DNA from: Ephydatia muelleri
Taxonomy: Eukaryota > Porifera > Demospongiae > Spongillida > Spongillidae
NCBI GenBank assembly: GCA_013339895.1
Contig: JABACO010000016.1
Coordinates: forward strand, 1-64,000
Direction of reading: 5' to 3'
DNA: 64,000 nucleotides
The stretch's first letter is position 1; the number at the start of each line of letters is the position of its first letter. The translations under genes were made by a program, and so were the position numbers. This document shows positions 22,335 to 33,894 of the stretch, piece by piece. Under the pieces are notes generated by a model. It was not told where the DNA came from, searched no databases, and saw only the letters and a list, made by a program, of their open reading frames with translations.

Positions 22335-25300
22335 TCAATTTTGTAAAGTTTTCATGTACTCTGTGATGCGCCTTACTAGCTCAGACTTGTTCCCTGTTTT
22401 CTTGATGTTGTGATGGCAGAGATATGTTTGCAGTTCTTCCTTCTTCCACTGGGACAGGTCCTTGTCGAACTTCAGGTCCTCAAAGGTCATCCTGGCCTTC
22501 TTCTGCCTTCCTTGGGTTGTTTCATTCCTTTGGGACCTTCCACGTTTGCGATCTGAAAGTTTTGGCTCGGACTGCCTCCCAATGGTCTGGTACACGACAC
22601 GTATCTTCCCTGCAACTGGCAATTCACTCAGACGAATCATTTTCTGTGACTGCAGCTCATCTAATCTACAAAACACACCATCGGCTGAGATCTTAACTTT
22701 CCCTAGATCTTTGTTCTCACCACCCTTCCAGCACTCATGTATCAGCCTAGTTACCCTGGTGGTCAGCTCTGGTTGCATTTTTTTTCGTGTATGGGCCCAT
22801 CCTGCATAGAAATTGAACTCAAATGTGGCATATGTCAGATTGCTGTCATCTGTAAGCAAGTTAGATGCTCGGTCTACAGCACCAGAAACAGTGAAGTCCA
22901 TTGTGGCCAGAAGAGTGTTAGCATACCGCATTGCAATACTGAGTACATCTTGGTGTTCCATCACCCCACTGCACACATGTTTTGCAAGCAATAGTTGTGA
23001 CTTGAAGTGATACAGGCACACTGTACACTGTGGGTACACTGCCTGTATCCTCTTCAGTGCCTCTTCATCCTCATGCTGCTTCTGCACGCGCTGCATCTCT
23101 CTCTGGCTTATGCCTTTAGTCCGCTTCTTGTATCGACCCTTGTCCTTCCTAACTTGCACACCAGTACTTTCACTAAAACTGTTCAAAAGCACAGCAACAC
23201 CAGTAAAATTGATGCCCTCCTCACCCATAGCATTAATCAGTGAAGTAGCATGGCAGGAAGGAATGGGGACACATGCAGATGGCATCTTCTGTCCCAGGCA
23301 GTTATAGAACTTGATGTGCTGTTGGCCGTCAGTTGTGGCATATTGAGCAGCATAATATTCAGATATTCCAGATATGGCAGGGATGACTTTAGATCTATAT
23401 GGGGCCTTAAAATCTGGTTTCACCAACAGAACAGTAGTGTTGCTGAGGGATTTCTCCATTAGTGCCACTGCAAGCTGCTTGGGAGTAGATACTTTTCTTC
23501 CACCATTTCCCTGCACCAGATAGGCTTCAACTCGGGACTGTTGATGTGAGAAGTGTGTGTCGCACACATCCTTGCCACTCTGGGCCTCATTGTGGTAGTA
23601 TGCTACTAACCTTAGTCCAGCAGCTGAACAGACATAAGGAAGGAGCAGCTTGGTCTGCTTGCCAGCCAGATTTTTAGCATTGTCACTCTGGACAATTAGT
23701 TTGGTGACATGGGGGAACCGCTGTCTCAATGCATGAAGGGCAGCCTCTAAGCAAGACAGCACAATGTTACCATCAGCTTTCTGCTCGTTTTGGACTACAC
23801 AGTCAATAAAATGGAGATCCACTTCGTCCACTCCCTTATCATCATCCACTTCCTCCTCATCCTCACTAATCCACTCGTAGTTGACATTCTGCAAGTCACC
23901 CATGTCTACCTCTTCGCACCCACCAGCCTTGTCTTGCATTCCCTCATTATCATAACACCACTCCCCTGCTTCATCATCATCCCCCTCTCCCTCTTCACAC
24001 CCATCACCCTCTCCCTCCTCTTCACAACCATCCTTTTCTCCCTCCTCATCAGACCCATCCCCCTCCTCTTCCCATCCATCCCACTTTCCCTCTTCACACC
24101 CATCATTATCACTCTCTCCCTCCTCACACCCATCATGATCGCCCTCTCCCTCCTCACACCCATCATGATCGCCCTCTCCCTCCTCACGCCCATTATGATC
24201 ACCCACTCCCTCCTCACACCCATCATGAGCACCCTCTCCCTCCTCACACCCATCATGATCACCCACTCCCTCCTCACACTCATCATGAGCACCCTCTCCC
24301 TCCTCCTCACACCCATCATGAGCACCCTCTCCATCCTCCTCCCACCCATCATGATCACCCTCTCCCTCCTCACACCCATCATGATCACATACTCCCTCCT
24401 CCTCACACCCATCATGATCAGCCTCTCCCTCCTCCTCACACCCATCAAGATCAGCCTCTCCCTCCTCTGCATATCCACCCCCCTCCATATTCTCATTTAT
24501 CTCCACATCCTGTACTCCACCATCATTTCCCTCATTTACCACACCAACCTGCTGCAACAATCGGACTTTCTCATCACTAAAGTCTATCATCACATGGAGT
24601 TTCTCATTTGATTCACCACTTCTGACCTCTTCCTCAGTGGAGTAAGGTTTGATGAATACTCCAGCTCCCCACCACAGCATTCCTTTCTTTCCATAGTATG
24701 AATCTCCACCCTCACGGAACCCCTTTGCAAGGAACTTCTGTTTGAAGTCGAAGATCAGGTAGGCAGTGGTGGAATCCATTTCTGCAATAGCTTGCTTCAT
24801 TCTGAGGCTCTGCTGGGCAGCTTGCATCACATGGGCCATATATCTAAAGGTGCGGCGCTCACACTGGTGTACAGTGAGTAGCACATCAGCTGTTTCATCT
24901 AGCCTGGTGGGGTCCTCATCCAGCTTGTTAAGTGCCACTTGCCTCAACCTGTCATAAAAGACAAAGGGGCCTCTGCAGGCATTACACTCCAGGTGGCCAC
25001 CAAGTTTAGGATCCCTGTTGGGCTTCCTGTTAGGAACCAGGTCTAGTGAGAATACTGGTGAGTGGGTACTGAAACCACTGCACTCACTCTGCTCTACGAC
25101 AGTGCGTGTAGCCTGAGCACAGTGACTGAGCTGGGCTTTTACATGGTCCACAAATGCCTGCTGTGTGTCTGGATCATCAAAAAGATCAGGTGCTGAAGCC
25201 ATCTCCTCCAGTTCCTGGTATGCCCTGAACTGCTTGACTTCATGTTCCTGAGGCTGGTGGCTGTTTGCTTCAGTGCCATCAGATGCTGCCACACCCTCCC

Positions 25301-26597
25301 TTGCATGCAAGGAATAGCCGTAGCTAAGGAAATCATATGCATTGGTGCGGAGGCCATGCAGCTCATCTCGCAGGGTATGGTCCACATCAGACAGAGGTGC
25401 AAGAATATTGATCAACCTGTCCACAATGACAAAGTTGTCAATGTGGAAATTGACCTTTACATAGTCCACCCCTGCACGTGCCTCTTGCACCTTACCACCA
25501 CCAGTGATGTGATTGGCAATGGTGTAAAACAATGTTCTCCCAATAGGTGGTTTACCTGGCATTACGTCTCTGTGCTTCATAGTGTACACCTCGTACATGC
25601 TGGCAATGTCGTGCTTTAGCACCAGGGACCTCATTGCAAACATGTTCGTCAGCTCTTTCCATCTGGGATTTCTATTAGGTGAACGTTTTTTGGCTACCCA
25701 GGCAAGGCGACTAATGTTGTCATCACTGTAGATGAACTCCACAGCAAATTCTACAACATCTCTATGCACTCGAGACTGAGTTTTATGATGCTCCTGAAGT
25801 CTCAAACCATGTGTGAGGTAAAGCCTGTCTACCTTTGCCTGAAACATTAGTTCAGATGCATAGTCCTTGCTAATGGACAGGAGTGATGCCACATCCGCAT
25901 GAGGCACATCTGCTAGAGTGACAAGTAGTCTCCTTGCATCACTGGATGTGTAATACTTTTCTCTCTTTAGTACATCACTTATTGTGCTGGGTATAGTGAC
26001 AAGGCTGTCTCTGTCTAACGAAGCATCAGCAGAGGTGGCCTCATTGGACTCAACGACAGACTTGAGGATGAATGCATTCTTCAAGTCGCTTTTAAGTTTC
26101 AAGTTTGGGAGCAGCAAGTGCACCAAGGCCTTCATGCCTTTCAAAAAGACATTTTCAATGCGACAGAAGCTAGGAGAATCTATCTCATCATTGCCCGCGT
26201 AAACAACTTGCCGCCGGATATCAAGACATGGAAGCCGTCGCACGCTACTTTCGCAGTCACAACCCATCAACTTGAAGACACTAAGAATATGCGCCTGTGA
26301 TGATCCATAGTTGCTGCAAGTGGGACTATCTTTTCCACATGTCGTATCAACGATAGAAACTGCACAATGGACACTACTACGTTCCGGATTTATCCGTACG
26401 GGTGTATCTGGTAACGATCTATCCTTCCTTGGACGACCTGGACGTTGGTGGGGTTTGCATAGACAACACTTAGTGCAACGCGTTCCTCCATCACACTTAG
26501 TGCACACTGGTTTCTTGTGCTTCTCAGCACATGATGGCAACATTTTACACTCGACTCGTCCACTAATGACTAAACAACGAATTACGTCACTTTCCAT
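22335..26597 (-). CDS. 1,420-residue transposase-like protein with acidic repeats and SAP-like tail
   Basis: A single uninterrupted frame. The N-terminus is cysteine-rich (CxxC clusters, residues 32-47) and followed by an AT-hook-like GRPRK (residues 53-59), suggesting DNA binding. The middle contains YLIFDFKQKF with D617. After a long acidic tandem repeat (about residues 700-880, units like EEGEGDHDGC) come VQSDNAKNL with D972 and SGKDVCDTHFSHQQ with D1013. This D...D...D spacing and context resemble the RNase H-fold core of transposase-like proteins. Residues about 1375-1415 (WKKEELQTYLCHH, then GNKSELVRRI) look like a SAP DNA-binding motif. No introns. The start could also be M19. I infer a transposon-derived DNA-binding or recombinase protein; no terminal inverted repeats were found. 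The plus-strand hydrophobic frame at 23790-24611 is a shadow of the repeat. Confidence 0.7.
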   Translation of the reverse strand: MESDVIRCLVISGRVECKMLPSCAEKHKKPVCTKCDGGTRCTKCCLCKPHQRPGRPRKDRSLPDTPVRINPERSSVHCAVSIVDTTCGKDSPTCSNYGSSQAHILSVFKLMGCDCESSVRRLPCLDIRRQVVYAGNDEIDSPSFCRIENVFLKGMKALVHLLLPNLKLKSDLKNAFILKSVVESNEATSADASLDRDSLVTIPSTISDVLKREKYYTSSDARRLLVTLADVPHADVASLLSISKDYASELMFQAKVDRLYLTHGLRLQEHHKTQSRVHRDVVEFAVEFIYSDDNISRLAWVAKKRSPNRNPRWKELTNMFAMRSLVLKHDIASMYEVYTMKHRDVMPGKPPIGRTLFYTIANHITGGGKVQEARAGVDYVKVNFHIDNFVIVDRLINILAPLSDVDHTLRDELHGLRTNAYDFLSYGYSLHAREGVAASDGTEANSHQPQEHEVKQFRAYQELEEMASAPDLFDDPDTQQAFVDHVKAQLSHCAQATRTVVEQSECSGFSTHSPVFSLDLVPNRKPNRDPKLGGHLECNACRGPFVFYDRLRQVALNKLDEDPTRLDETADVLLTVHQCERRTFRYMAHVMQAAQQSLRMKQAIAEMDSTTAYLIFDFKQKFLAKGFREGGDSYYGKKGMLWWGAGVFIKPYSTEEEVRSGESNEKLHVMIDFSDEKVRLLQQVGVVNEGNDGGVQDVEINENMEGGGYAEEGEADLDGCEEEGEADHDGCEEEGVCDHDGCEEGEGDHDGWEEDGEGAHDGCEEEGEGAHDECEEGVGDHDGCEEGEGAHDGCEEGVGDHNGREEGEGDHDGCEEGEGDHDGCEEGESDNDGCEEGKWDGWEEEGDGSDEEGEKDGCEEEGEGDGCEEGEGDDDEAGEWCYDNEGMQDKAGGCEEVDMGDLQNVNYEWISEDEEEVDDDKGVDEVDLHFIDCVVQNEQKADGNIVLSCLEAALHALRQRFPHVTKLIVQSDNAKNLAGKQTKLLLPYVCSAAGLRLVAYYHNEAQSGKDVCDTHFSHQQSRVEAYLVQGNGGRKVSTPKQLAVALMEKSLSNTTVLLVKPDFKAPYRSKVIPAISGISEYYAAQYATTDGQQHIKFYNCLGQKMPSACVPIPSCHATSLINAMGEEGINFTGVAVLLNSFSESTGVQVRKDKGRYKKRTKGISQREMQRVQKQHEDEEALKRIQAVYPQCTVCLYHFKSQLLLAKHVCSGVMEHQDVLSIAMRYANTLLATMDFTVSGAVDRASNLLTDDSNLTYATFEFNFYAGWAHTRKKMQPELTTRVTRLIHECWKGGENKDLGKVKISADGVFCRLDELQSQKMIRLSELPVAGKIRVVYQTIGRQSEPKLSDRKRGRSQRNETTQGRQKKARMTFEDLKFDKDLSQWKKEELQTYLCHHNIKKTGNKSELVRRITEYMKTLQN

Positions 26598-26859
26598 GGG
26601 TCTGGGGACTTACCAAGGCAAGTTGGCTTAACGTTTTGTACAAAATCTAAGCGGATTAATGAAACGTTATTCGCTATGATCTCTATTTTTTGGAAAGCTT
26701 TCAGAGAGAATTGCGAATCGCGTCTTACATCTGCAGCTTTATAAACGAGGGCCAAAAGACTGTAACACTATTTCTGTGTCAGTAGCTTAAAGCTCAGAGA
26801 ACAAACATGAAGCTTATAACGAGGGGCAGACTGAACACTATTTCTGTTCATTAGCTAGC
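26598..26859. other. Short spacer, possible promoter of the 1,420-codon ORF
   Basis: No coding frame. It contains two imperfect copies of an attagct/cagtagctta-type segment (26770-26860). A promoter for the minus-strand ORF should lie here, but no defined box was identified. Confidence 0.4.
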
Positions 26860-27412
26860 CTATGTAATAGACCTCGTCTATTACATAGGCTACCAGATTT
26901 TCTTTGTAACTGGTGTCCAGCATTTTCCCTCCACTGAGGGAGCATCAGTAGTTCTGGTCCTATATAAAGGATTTTAACTTGGCCTCTTAATATCCGCTCC
27001 TGCTGGCCACGGTCCTTCGTGTCACTGCTTAGATACGCTGCTGGCACCCCTTTAGCGTTCAGAGCAGCAACCTGTGTAAAAAAGAACGATGTACATGTAC
27101 ATGCAGTGTTATATGATTTCAGCTAATGTACGTATACATATACTTGGTCCTTCATCAAGGCTATTAGCGGCGATACGACTACCACAATACTGCCGTCACG
27201 TTGAAAGAGATCGTCAAAGGCGAACGGCAGACGGAGAAACATACAGACTTTTCACTACCAGTGGGTAAAATGACGAACACGTCATTCCCTTCCATGAAGC
27301 TTCTTAGAGCCTTAAGCTGATTAGGACGGACAGAAGCGTAGCCCAGCCTTTGACAAGGTCGTAGGATTAGAGCGTCAAGATTCTCTCTAGCGACAGTAGC
27401 AATTCTACACAA
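26860..27412 (-). pseudogene. RecQ-type DNA helicase fragment
   Basis: Minus-strand reading shows the start of a RecQ helicase domain: GYASVRPNQLKAL, the Walker A region ILPTGSEKS (expected GSGKS), then after a one-base frame change LPFAFDDLF and SPLIALMKDQ. A GT donor follows at about 27146. The reading resumes after an acceptor near 27072 with GVPAAYLSSD, ILYIGPELL and the Walker B-like VIDEVYYI, where DEAH or DEAY would be expected. It stops near 26860, and the rest of the helicase is absent. A glycine-to-glutamate change in the nucleotide-binding loop, a frameshift and the truncation indicate a relic. RecQ-like genes accompany several animal transposon families, so it may be a transposon remnant rather than a cellular RecQ. 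Confidence 0.75.
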
Positions 27413-27431
27413 GTGAACATGCTAATATTGC

Positions 27432-27613
27432 TTATAAAAATGCATTGCGTTTGAATCGCTATAACTTCCCAACGGATAACGCTATCGACTTCCCAATTTC
27501 AACACTTCATACTACACCGTTTCACAATGAAATGGTGAAATGGTGAAAATAGGAAGTCGATAGCGTTAACCGTTGGGAAGTTATAGCGATTCAAACGCGA
27601 TGCATTTTTATAA
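27432..27613. repeat. Palindrome with 62-bp arms
   Basis: 27432-27493 is the reverse complement of 27552-27613 with two mismatches, separated by a 58-bp loop. The arms begin ttataaaaatgcattgcg. The structure is typical of a foldback or MITE-type element or a small hairpin RNA source. No flanking duplication was confirmed. Confidence 0.93.
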
Positions 27614-28242
27614 CATTTTAACGTGGTCTCCCAAATCATTATAAAAAGCAATTTCTATGGAGGAGTTCTAATCCTTATGAGGAACCTCGCAGCAGTGGCT
27701 GAAAATTCCATCAACCTGGCAGAGTGATGGACAATACTTTAAAAAACATGAAATAAGTAATTAAAAACAGAAATACGTCAAAAAATTTACTCCATCATCA
27801 ACCCCCAGCCCACTTCTCCATTTGGTGCGAGATCCTCTAAGACAGAGGTTCACTGCTCGAACCCCTGCAAAAGCGAGCCGTGATCTGATGTAGCTGCTGG
27901 TGATAGACCTGGCAGAGTGATAGCTTATCATGTTATCCATCATGGGGCTTCTTTGAAACTTAAATAGCAACTTTCTCTGATTTATGGTATTCAAAAATGA
28001 ACTTTACCCCATACATTTCTATGGACGCGTGCGCGGGAAATGTGACGGAACGTTTGCAAAATTGGCCAGGAATTGTTAATGAGCGTCCGAAATTTCTCGC
28101 AATGAGATAGCACAGCGGCCGAAATAATGTTGGACTCGGGATCATTCGTGTCCCTCCTCAGACAGGAATTGGCTCAAAAGGCTACAGCAGTGGTGCGGAC
28201 GCAACCAAGACAAGAGATACGGCTTGTAACGGCTGCGGGAGA
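27614..28242. other. Spacer without recognised genes
   Basis: No domain-bearing frame. A segment near 28120-28150 (aatgttggactcgggatc) faintly resembles sequence near 16660 on the other strand, hinting at decayed repeat DNA. Confidence 0.5.
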
Positions 28243-28346
28243 GTAGTCTCGTACCCAGACCCTGATTCCCACAGCTACGGATGGATTACATCACCGCTAC
28301 GTGGAAAGAGGGTCTGGCGAAATGCCCAACAAAAGTCGTTCTACGT
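28243..28346. repeat. Dispersed repeat terminus, copy 2
   Basis: Matches 20501-20605 in the same orientation over about 105 bp. It is followed by the inverted pair gcgcctgattttaggcgc, a short hairpin. Confidence 0.75.
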
Positions 28347-28550
28347 GCGCCTGATTTTAGGCGCACAATCAGAATGCAGTGCTACGTGACGTCACAAATG
28401 AATTCAAAATTGCCTTTAAATTACGTAAAACATTTTAACCGTGGGGCAATTTTCACTGTCCCATTTTTTTTCACTATTCTTTTTTGTTACTCTGAATGTA
28501 AGATAGGAAGGTATTGTTTGACTCATTTCAGATGATGCTAATATGTATGG

Positions 28551-29110
28551 AACGCCGTAGCCGTCAAAAATCGGGTAAATGTATTACGGTTAAAAAAAAT
28601 TTTCTTTTTTTATTTTTAAATTAAATTTAATTTTAATTTTATTATTTTATAATTATATAATTATATATATTATTTTTATTTTATTATCGTAAGAAGGATT
28701 TCAAAATTACGGATGGAATACAAAGGGTATACGGTTGTAATGATCGCTTGTTACGCCGTTCGTGGCTGCAGAAACGGAGCGGTAACGAGTTCTGGGAACG
28801 TCCGTCCATTGCCCGATCGTTTGCCTAGTTACGCGAAACACCGCATAGCGGTTGAATCTTTAGTCATGCCGAACGTACGGAAGTGCCTCTTGGTGACCCC
28901 AACCCCTAACAAATTATGGGCGTTATGGGTGGAGGTGAAATCGTCTGGGAGGCCTGATGAAAAGGTTCTCTCCTTCCCCCTAGCTTCCCTGGTGTTAGAA
29001 GTACACTACGCCCGCTACTCATGACCGGGCTATAAATCTGGTGGGGCCAGAATCACACTTACAGTATTTCATGCCGTGAATACGACCACACCACAGCTAG
29101 CCTATTGGAC
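28551..29110 (+). repeat. Dispersed ~560-bp repeat, copy A
   Basis: From gaacgccgtagccgtcaaaa through an AT-rich block (28590-28690) to ctagcctattggac. It matches 39425-40020 in inverted orientation over most of its length at roughly 85-90% by eye. A 103-codon frame (28713-29024) is partly shared with the other copy, but I see no known domain and do not call it a gene. A short piece of the left end also occurs at 54240-54275. Confidence 0.85.
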
Positions 29111-32100
29111 TACACACATCTCACATCTTGACGATCAAAACATCCCCCCCCTCCCTCCCTCCAGAGTAGACCATTCACGAAACACGTAGGTCAAATTAAA
29201 CCAAATTGTGTGAAGAATACAGCGATATCATATGTATTTTTAAAATTACCTGAAAGTAAACATCTACATTCACACTGCCATGAGAATTAGCCAATAATAT
29301 GTTTTATCATTGACCCATAGCCTTGTTGTGATTGGTCTTTTCAATGTACACACATGAGGGTTCTTTGGCCCAAATAATAGCATTGAACTTGTTTACAGTA
29401 AAATGTGGCTTCATCGGATCATAAAAAATACTCTTGGTATGTCAAATCCACAATTGCCTGAAGAACGTTCTCAGCCCACTTTATCCTGTTGTCACTGTCA
29501 GCAAGATTCAGTGCCTGCACCAAATGAAGTTCATAGGACTTCATCAGCAGATCCTTTCTGATGAACCATTGCACACTTGACCACTTCTGCCCACTGTGCT
29601 TTGCTTCACTGAATCCTGGCCTGCGGTTTTATTTGCAGGTGCTGTTGCATTATGCTGATGGTGCTAGAGCTGGAAATGATAAATGCAGTTTTTGAGGTAT
29701 CATCAGATCAGATGTGGTCTTTGCAGATGTGGTCTTTTAACATTCTTGGCTTTGATTGTAATGAATGATAAACAGCACAAAACTGAAAAAACCTCACAAA
29801 ACTACTGAGCGATCTGTGATAAGTTGTTCACACTGTGGCTTTTCTCCATATAAGACACCAGTGCAGGGCTCAGTGTCCTAACAGCCTCACTTGTGTGGCT
29901 GGCATTTCTTCCGTTCTCATAATGCAGCTTAAAGAAAGGAAAGCAGCAGGGAGGGTTGTTACATTCTAAGCTGGGATTATTTGTATTCCTCTGCCATCTG
30001 TAACAAATGACAACAATAACAAAGCAATACTGTGTAATTATGATTATTTTCTTTTGATTCAAGTATACATAAAGTTAATGAGCAATGTTTTATACACTGT
30101 AGTGTGAAACCCTATTGTTTTACGCATTTGTGCCACCTATCCTGAGCTTGTACATATTGGAAACCCCATACAAGGAAGACAATGACTGTGTTACGAGTCA
30201 GCCTAATGAGACTTCTCACTTGTCAATGTACACCCTCAGTACTGTGGTCCTACTACTGCCATCAATGCCATTGCAATAGCACATTATCATCTTTGTGCTG
30301 CACTGCATCTGTTCATTCTGGGACCGTGTACAATGGTACAATGGTTCCTTTGTCCCTTATCTGCAGATGCATATGTCTATATCATTCTACGTGCTTTGCT
30401 TATTATGTAGTTTCTATCATGTCATTGTGGCTGCAAAAGGCACTAGAGGTTGTAAGAGTTTTGCTATTGTCTGGGTTTGTAAGAACTCTGAAAAATTGTT
30501 TGGCAATTGTGCAACTCATGCATTTGTCGTCCTCGGGTTAGAGATTGCAAATGTTTCATACTTATGCATGAATCAAAGTGATTGATCAAGTCCTGCAGAT
30601 TATTGTATAAACCTGTGTGCATACTTAGTATTTTTAAAAGGTTTATCTGTTATGCTTAGAATTAGAGACATGCAACAAAGTCAAGAGGAAGAGCATGATT
30701 GAGTCAGGAGGGCTTGGCATTTTGTGCAAGGCTTCCCAAAAAGCAAGAGCAATACATGCACTTATTTATTGATGACAAAATAAGCAACACGAAACTGAAC
30801 TAGCTGAATTTCTGTTCAGACTGACAGGACTGAATTTCACACTGATAAGCATGCTCAGTTGAAAATAGAATTGAACAGATCTGCTGCAAGTTCTGTGTTC
30901 ATTTTCCAAGGTAACTGCTGCAGGCCTTCGGGCCTCATGTCCACCTTCTGGATACTGCAAGAATTCCCCCATATGTTCCTGTACTTCTTTGCCACTGGGT
31001 AGGACCACCCTTGCAGTCTTGGGTAAGAAAATGAGCTCGGAGCTACATGCAACAATTACAATGGCAAGAACAATGGTTTTTATGTCAATCAAGGTGGGCT
31101 TCTCTGAGGCATCAAGGCACTTGTGGGGTGATGTGACAGGGATGCCTAAGTGTGATATTTTGTAATCTAATGTAACCAAAACAATCTTTTGAGGATGAGA
31201 CTGGATACATTTTTTACAATTCATTTTGTGCTGCATCTTGGCACGTTTAATCATTGCAATTTTTTGTTGGCCTTTTTTCAGGATTTGGGTTAGGTTATGT
31301 TGCATTTGATTTGGTAAGTCCTTTAATTAAGATGTAACCCAATCTCTGCTTTCTCTAAATGTAAGTTTTTCATCAGTATGATGGCTTTCTCCTTAATTGA
31401 AATGCATAATTGCAGTCTCGTTCGCAAGCAGAAAACAAGTCAACCGTTACATACCATTGTATGTAACAAGGGCTCCTCTTGTCATTCTTATACTGTACCT
31501 AAAAATGTAAGATACTGTTTTGCACACCCTGATCATTATGTGTGGCAGTGCTGGTGTGTTACCTATGATGAAAAGATGATGAAAAGATTATCTTCCTGCA
31601 GTGGCCTAAATGGTTGGATTTTATTAGAGGGATTTGATTGCGAGATGTTCTTTATGAGCCAATACATTTTGGCAACAAGGACATTGAAAAGGGGAGGTGG
31701 TAAGCTTTGCAAACGTGTGCATACTGCTGACAATTGGTATCCTTTTCAGCAGATAGGTTAATATTTGATTGTTGAATGATTCAACCAGTAAGACTTTCTG
31801 CACTAAGAAAAATATTTATTTTTAAATGTCTGCATACATACTCTACTAAATAATCCAGCCGAGCAGAGATTTCTGGAGTGTTCAAACTCTCATACACATG
31901 AATGGTATTAGGCATGATGAGGGTCATTCTCTTTGGATGGTAACTTGGCTGCTGGCAGGGACTTTGTGAATGGCCACCAAGGGATGGATGACCCTACTTA
32001 GCAGACATTTGTCTAATTTCTTGCCCTCCTAGACAAACACAGACACCTGATAGTGCTAGCGGACGTTCATAATCATAATCATAGCATGAAGACTATATTG

Positions 32101-32323
32101 TCACCACAGTTCCTTGTACACCAGTACAAAGTCACTTTGATGCTTTTAGCTAAATTGCAGTTCCTTTGGAAAATAACAACACCATCAGTGTCACAATTTA
32201 AAATGAACACCTACCTTGGTTTGATTGTTTTGTCTCCGGCACATACAGCACAGGTGCAGATCTTCCACATTTTCATTGCCCACCTCTTTTGTGCCTGAAC
32301 TGTTACAATCAACAAGTCAAGAC
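29111..32323. other. AT-rich region without recognised genes
   Basis: Open frames such as 30766-31305 (minus), 30182-30541 (plus) and 31378-31761 (plus) show no recognisable domain and no convincing exon structure. A run of cccccccctccctccctcc lies near 29143. I cannot support any gene here. Confidence 0.5.
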
Positions 32324-33310
32324 TTTGGAATATGTGTATACCATGCCACTTGTTGTACAAATTGATCATCCCATGTTCAAAATAGTCCTAATTGAGGACT
32401 GGTAGTCATGGGCAAATAGAAAGGCATATTATAAGAGTTAAGAATTACTCATACCAGAGACCCATACATGGGACGATCGATCATTACAGGGTTCAATATG
32501 CTTTTAATGCCAATACTAGCACAAATTGTGTTTATGCATACCGGCTGTAACCTGTGTAATTACAATACATGTAGGTTTCACACTGAATAGTTGTGTATGT
32601 ACCACAATAACCATGTAGTGTGTTCTTCAAATTTTACGAAAAAAGTAACCACCAATTTTATACTTTGAGAACATAGCATTTTGTATTTCTTCACCATTAT
32701 GTATCATATCTTTCTTAACACTTAATGATTAGGGCCTGCTCTCATTTACAATTCTCATTGAAATGAACTGATAACCTGTACTAAATTCCTTGGTATGAAA
32801 ATGCAAGGGATTTGGGTGCAAAATGAATGACAACACTGAAATGCTTCTAATGATGATAAAACCTTTGAAGATGAAACAAATGTGTAATGATGAGTATCAA
32901 TTGATGCCTAATGTTTAGGCGACTTTTTTGGGAGAACTTTCTGTCGATGCTGAATGTTCTAGCATTTCAGATACATGTAGATCATTCATAGCTATGGAAG
33001 AGAAGGTTATTAATGTAAGTAGAATAACTGTAGCCTTTGATTTTAACTGTACTGCCACAATTGGCCAAAGTAATCGCCTAAGGACTGGTGTCACAGGAAA
33101 TATTGTAATTTTGTTGCGGTGACATTATTTCCTAAGGGAAATTGTCTCTAATTCATCATAGCAACTGTATTTTGGGTGCAAAATGAATGACAACACTCAG
33201 AAATGCTTCCAATTATGGTGGTTGATGCCAATCTGCTATATGTAATCAAGGATGAATTTATTCGCAGCTTGAAATAGGCATTTGGCTACATTTATCACGC
33301 ATAATGATTT
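32324..33310 (+). repeat. Left copy of target duplication flanking the Penelope element
   Basis: 32324-32444 matches 36924-37044, and 33271-33310 matches 37042-37081. Between these blocks the left copy has about 826 bp that the right copy lacks, with the 3-bp microhomology gaa at the junction. Within the extra part, a ~40-bp sequence (tttgggtgcaaaatgaatga and following) occurs twice, at 32813 and 33173. Confidence 0.85.
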
Positions 33311-33894
33311 TGGCAGAGGGACCCCAGGAGCCGTTCCATCCTCATGTTCTCAGTCTCCGCTGAGAAGCTCACTGAACTGTCCATAGGAGACTGCTCTCGT
33401 TTGTCTGATGTTTTTTCATCTGGCAAATCCAGCTGTGAGGGAGAGGGATGGGAAGACAGAGACACCATGTTAGATACCTGTGTTTTATTAGAGTCTGGTA
33501 CGGCTAGGGTATTTGGTCTATCTGCATAGGTTTGCGTGCATTTTTCATTTTGTTTAACGTTTGTTATTTCTGACCAAGAGGCAGTACGTTTATATGTTTG
33601 GTTTGGAGCGAGTATATATTCAGACGGTGACATGAATGCTTCGGGTAGGTCTGTATAGTGTACCCAGTTAGCTTGACACGCCTTGTTTGTGGCCGTGTCT
33701 TTGCTGATTAGGACGCTAGGGTGTTCAGGGATTCTGGGACGGGACCATTTTGCCCTTTTCAGTCCTATTACGACGTCATACTCGCTGAAGAGGTGTGACT
33801 GCCACGTGGCGTTATCTTTTGTCACAGATTCGGTGCCGATACTCATTTTTTGTCTGTAGTAGAGGTTTGAGGTATTCTTTTTAAACATGTACAC
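33307..33894 (-). CDS. Penelope ORF, N-terminal part (cut by element end)
   Basis: Open from a Met at 33894 to the element end. It has a basic N-terminus and a Ser/Thr/Pro-rich stretch (SSHPSPSQLDLPDEKTSD), ending with AETENMRMERLLGSLCQN, the same block that opens the other ORF part at 36.9 kb. No GIY-YIG or zinc-finger motif is visible. It is the upstream portion of the same protein as 34187-36923, displaced by permutation, and cannot be translated together with the reverse transcriptase in this copy. Confidence 0.7.

Noticed and set aside
23790..24611. Plus-strand hydrophobic multi-repeat membrane-like frame
   Set aside because: It is the complement of the acidic tandem repeat in the 1,420-codon minus-strand ORF, which has clear motifs.
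26862..26895. Palindrome at 26862-26895 as a transcription terminator
   Set aside because: It lies within the motif II codons of a helicase relic, and the genome is eukaryotic, so a bacterial-type terminator makes no sense.
20501..28346. Direct repeats at 20501 and 28243 as LTRs of one element
   Set aside because: Only about 85% alike over ~105 bp, no TG...CA ends, no primer site or reverse transcriptase between them, and the ORFs inside are convergent.
30766..31305. 179-codon minus-strand frame as a gene
   Set aside because: No domain, low-complexity composition and no supporting splice sites.
32444..33271. The segment missing from the right Penelope flank as a spliced intron
   Set aside because: Its ends are not GT-AG, and a 3-bp microhomology (gaa) at the joint explains it as a deletion or insertion.
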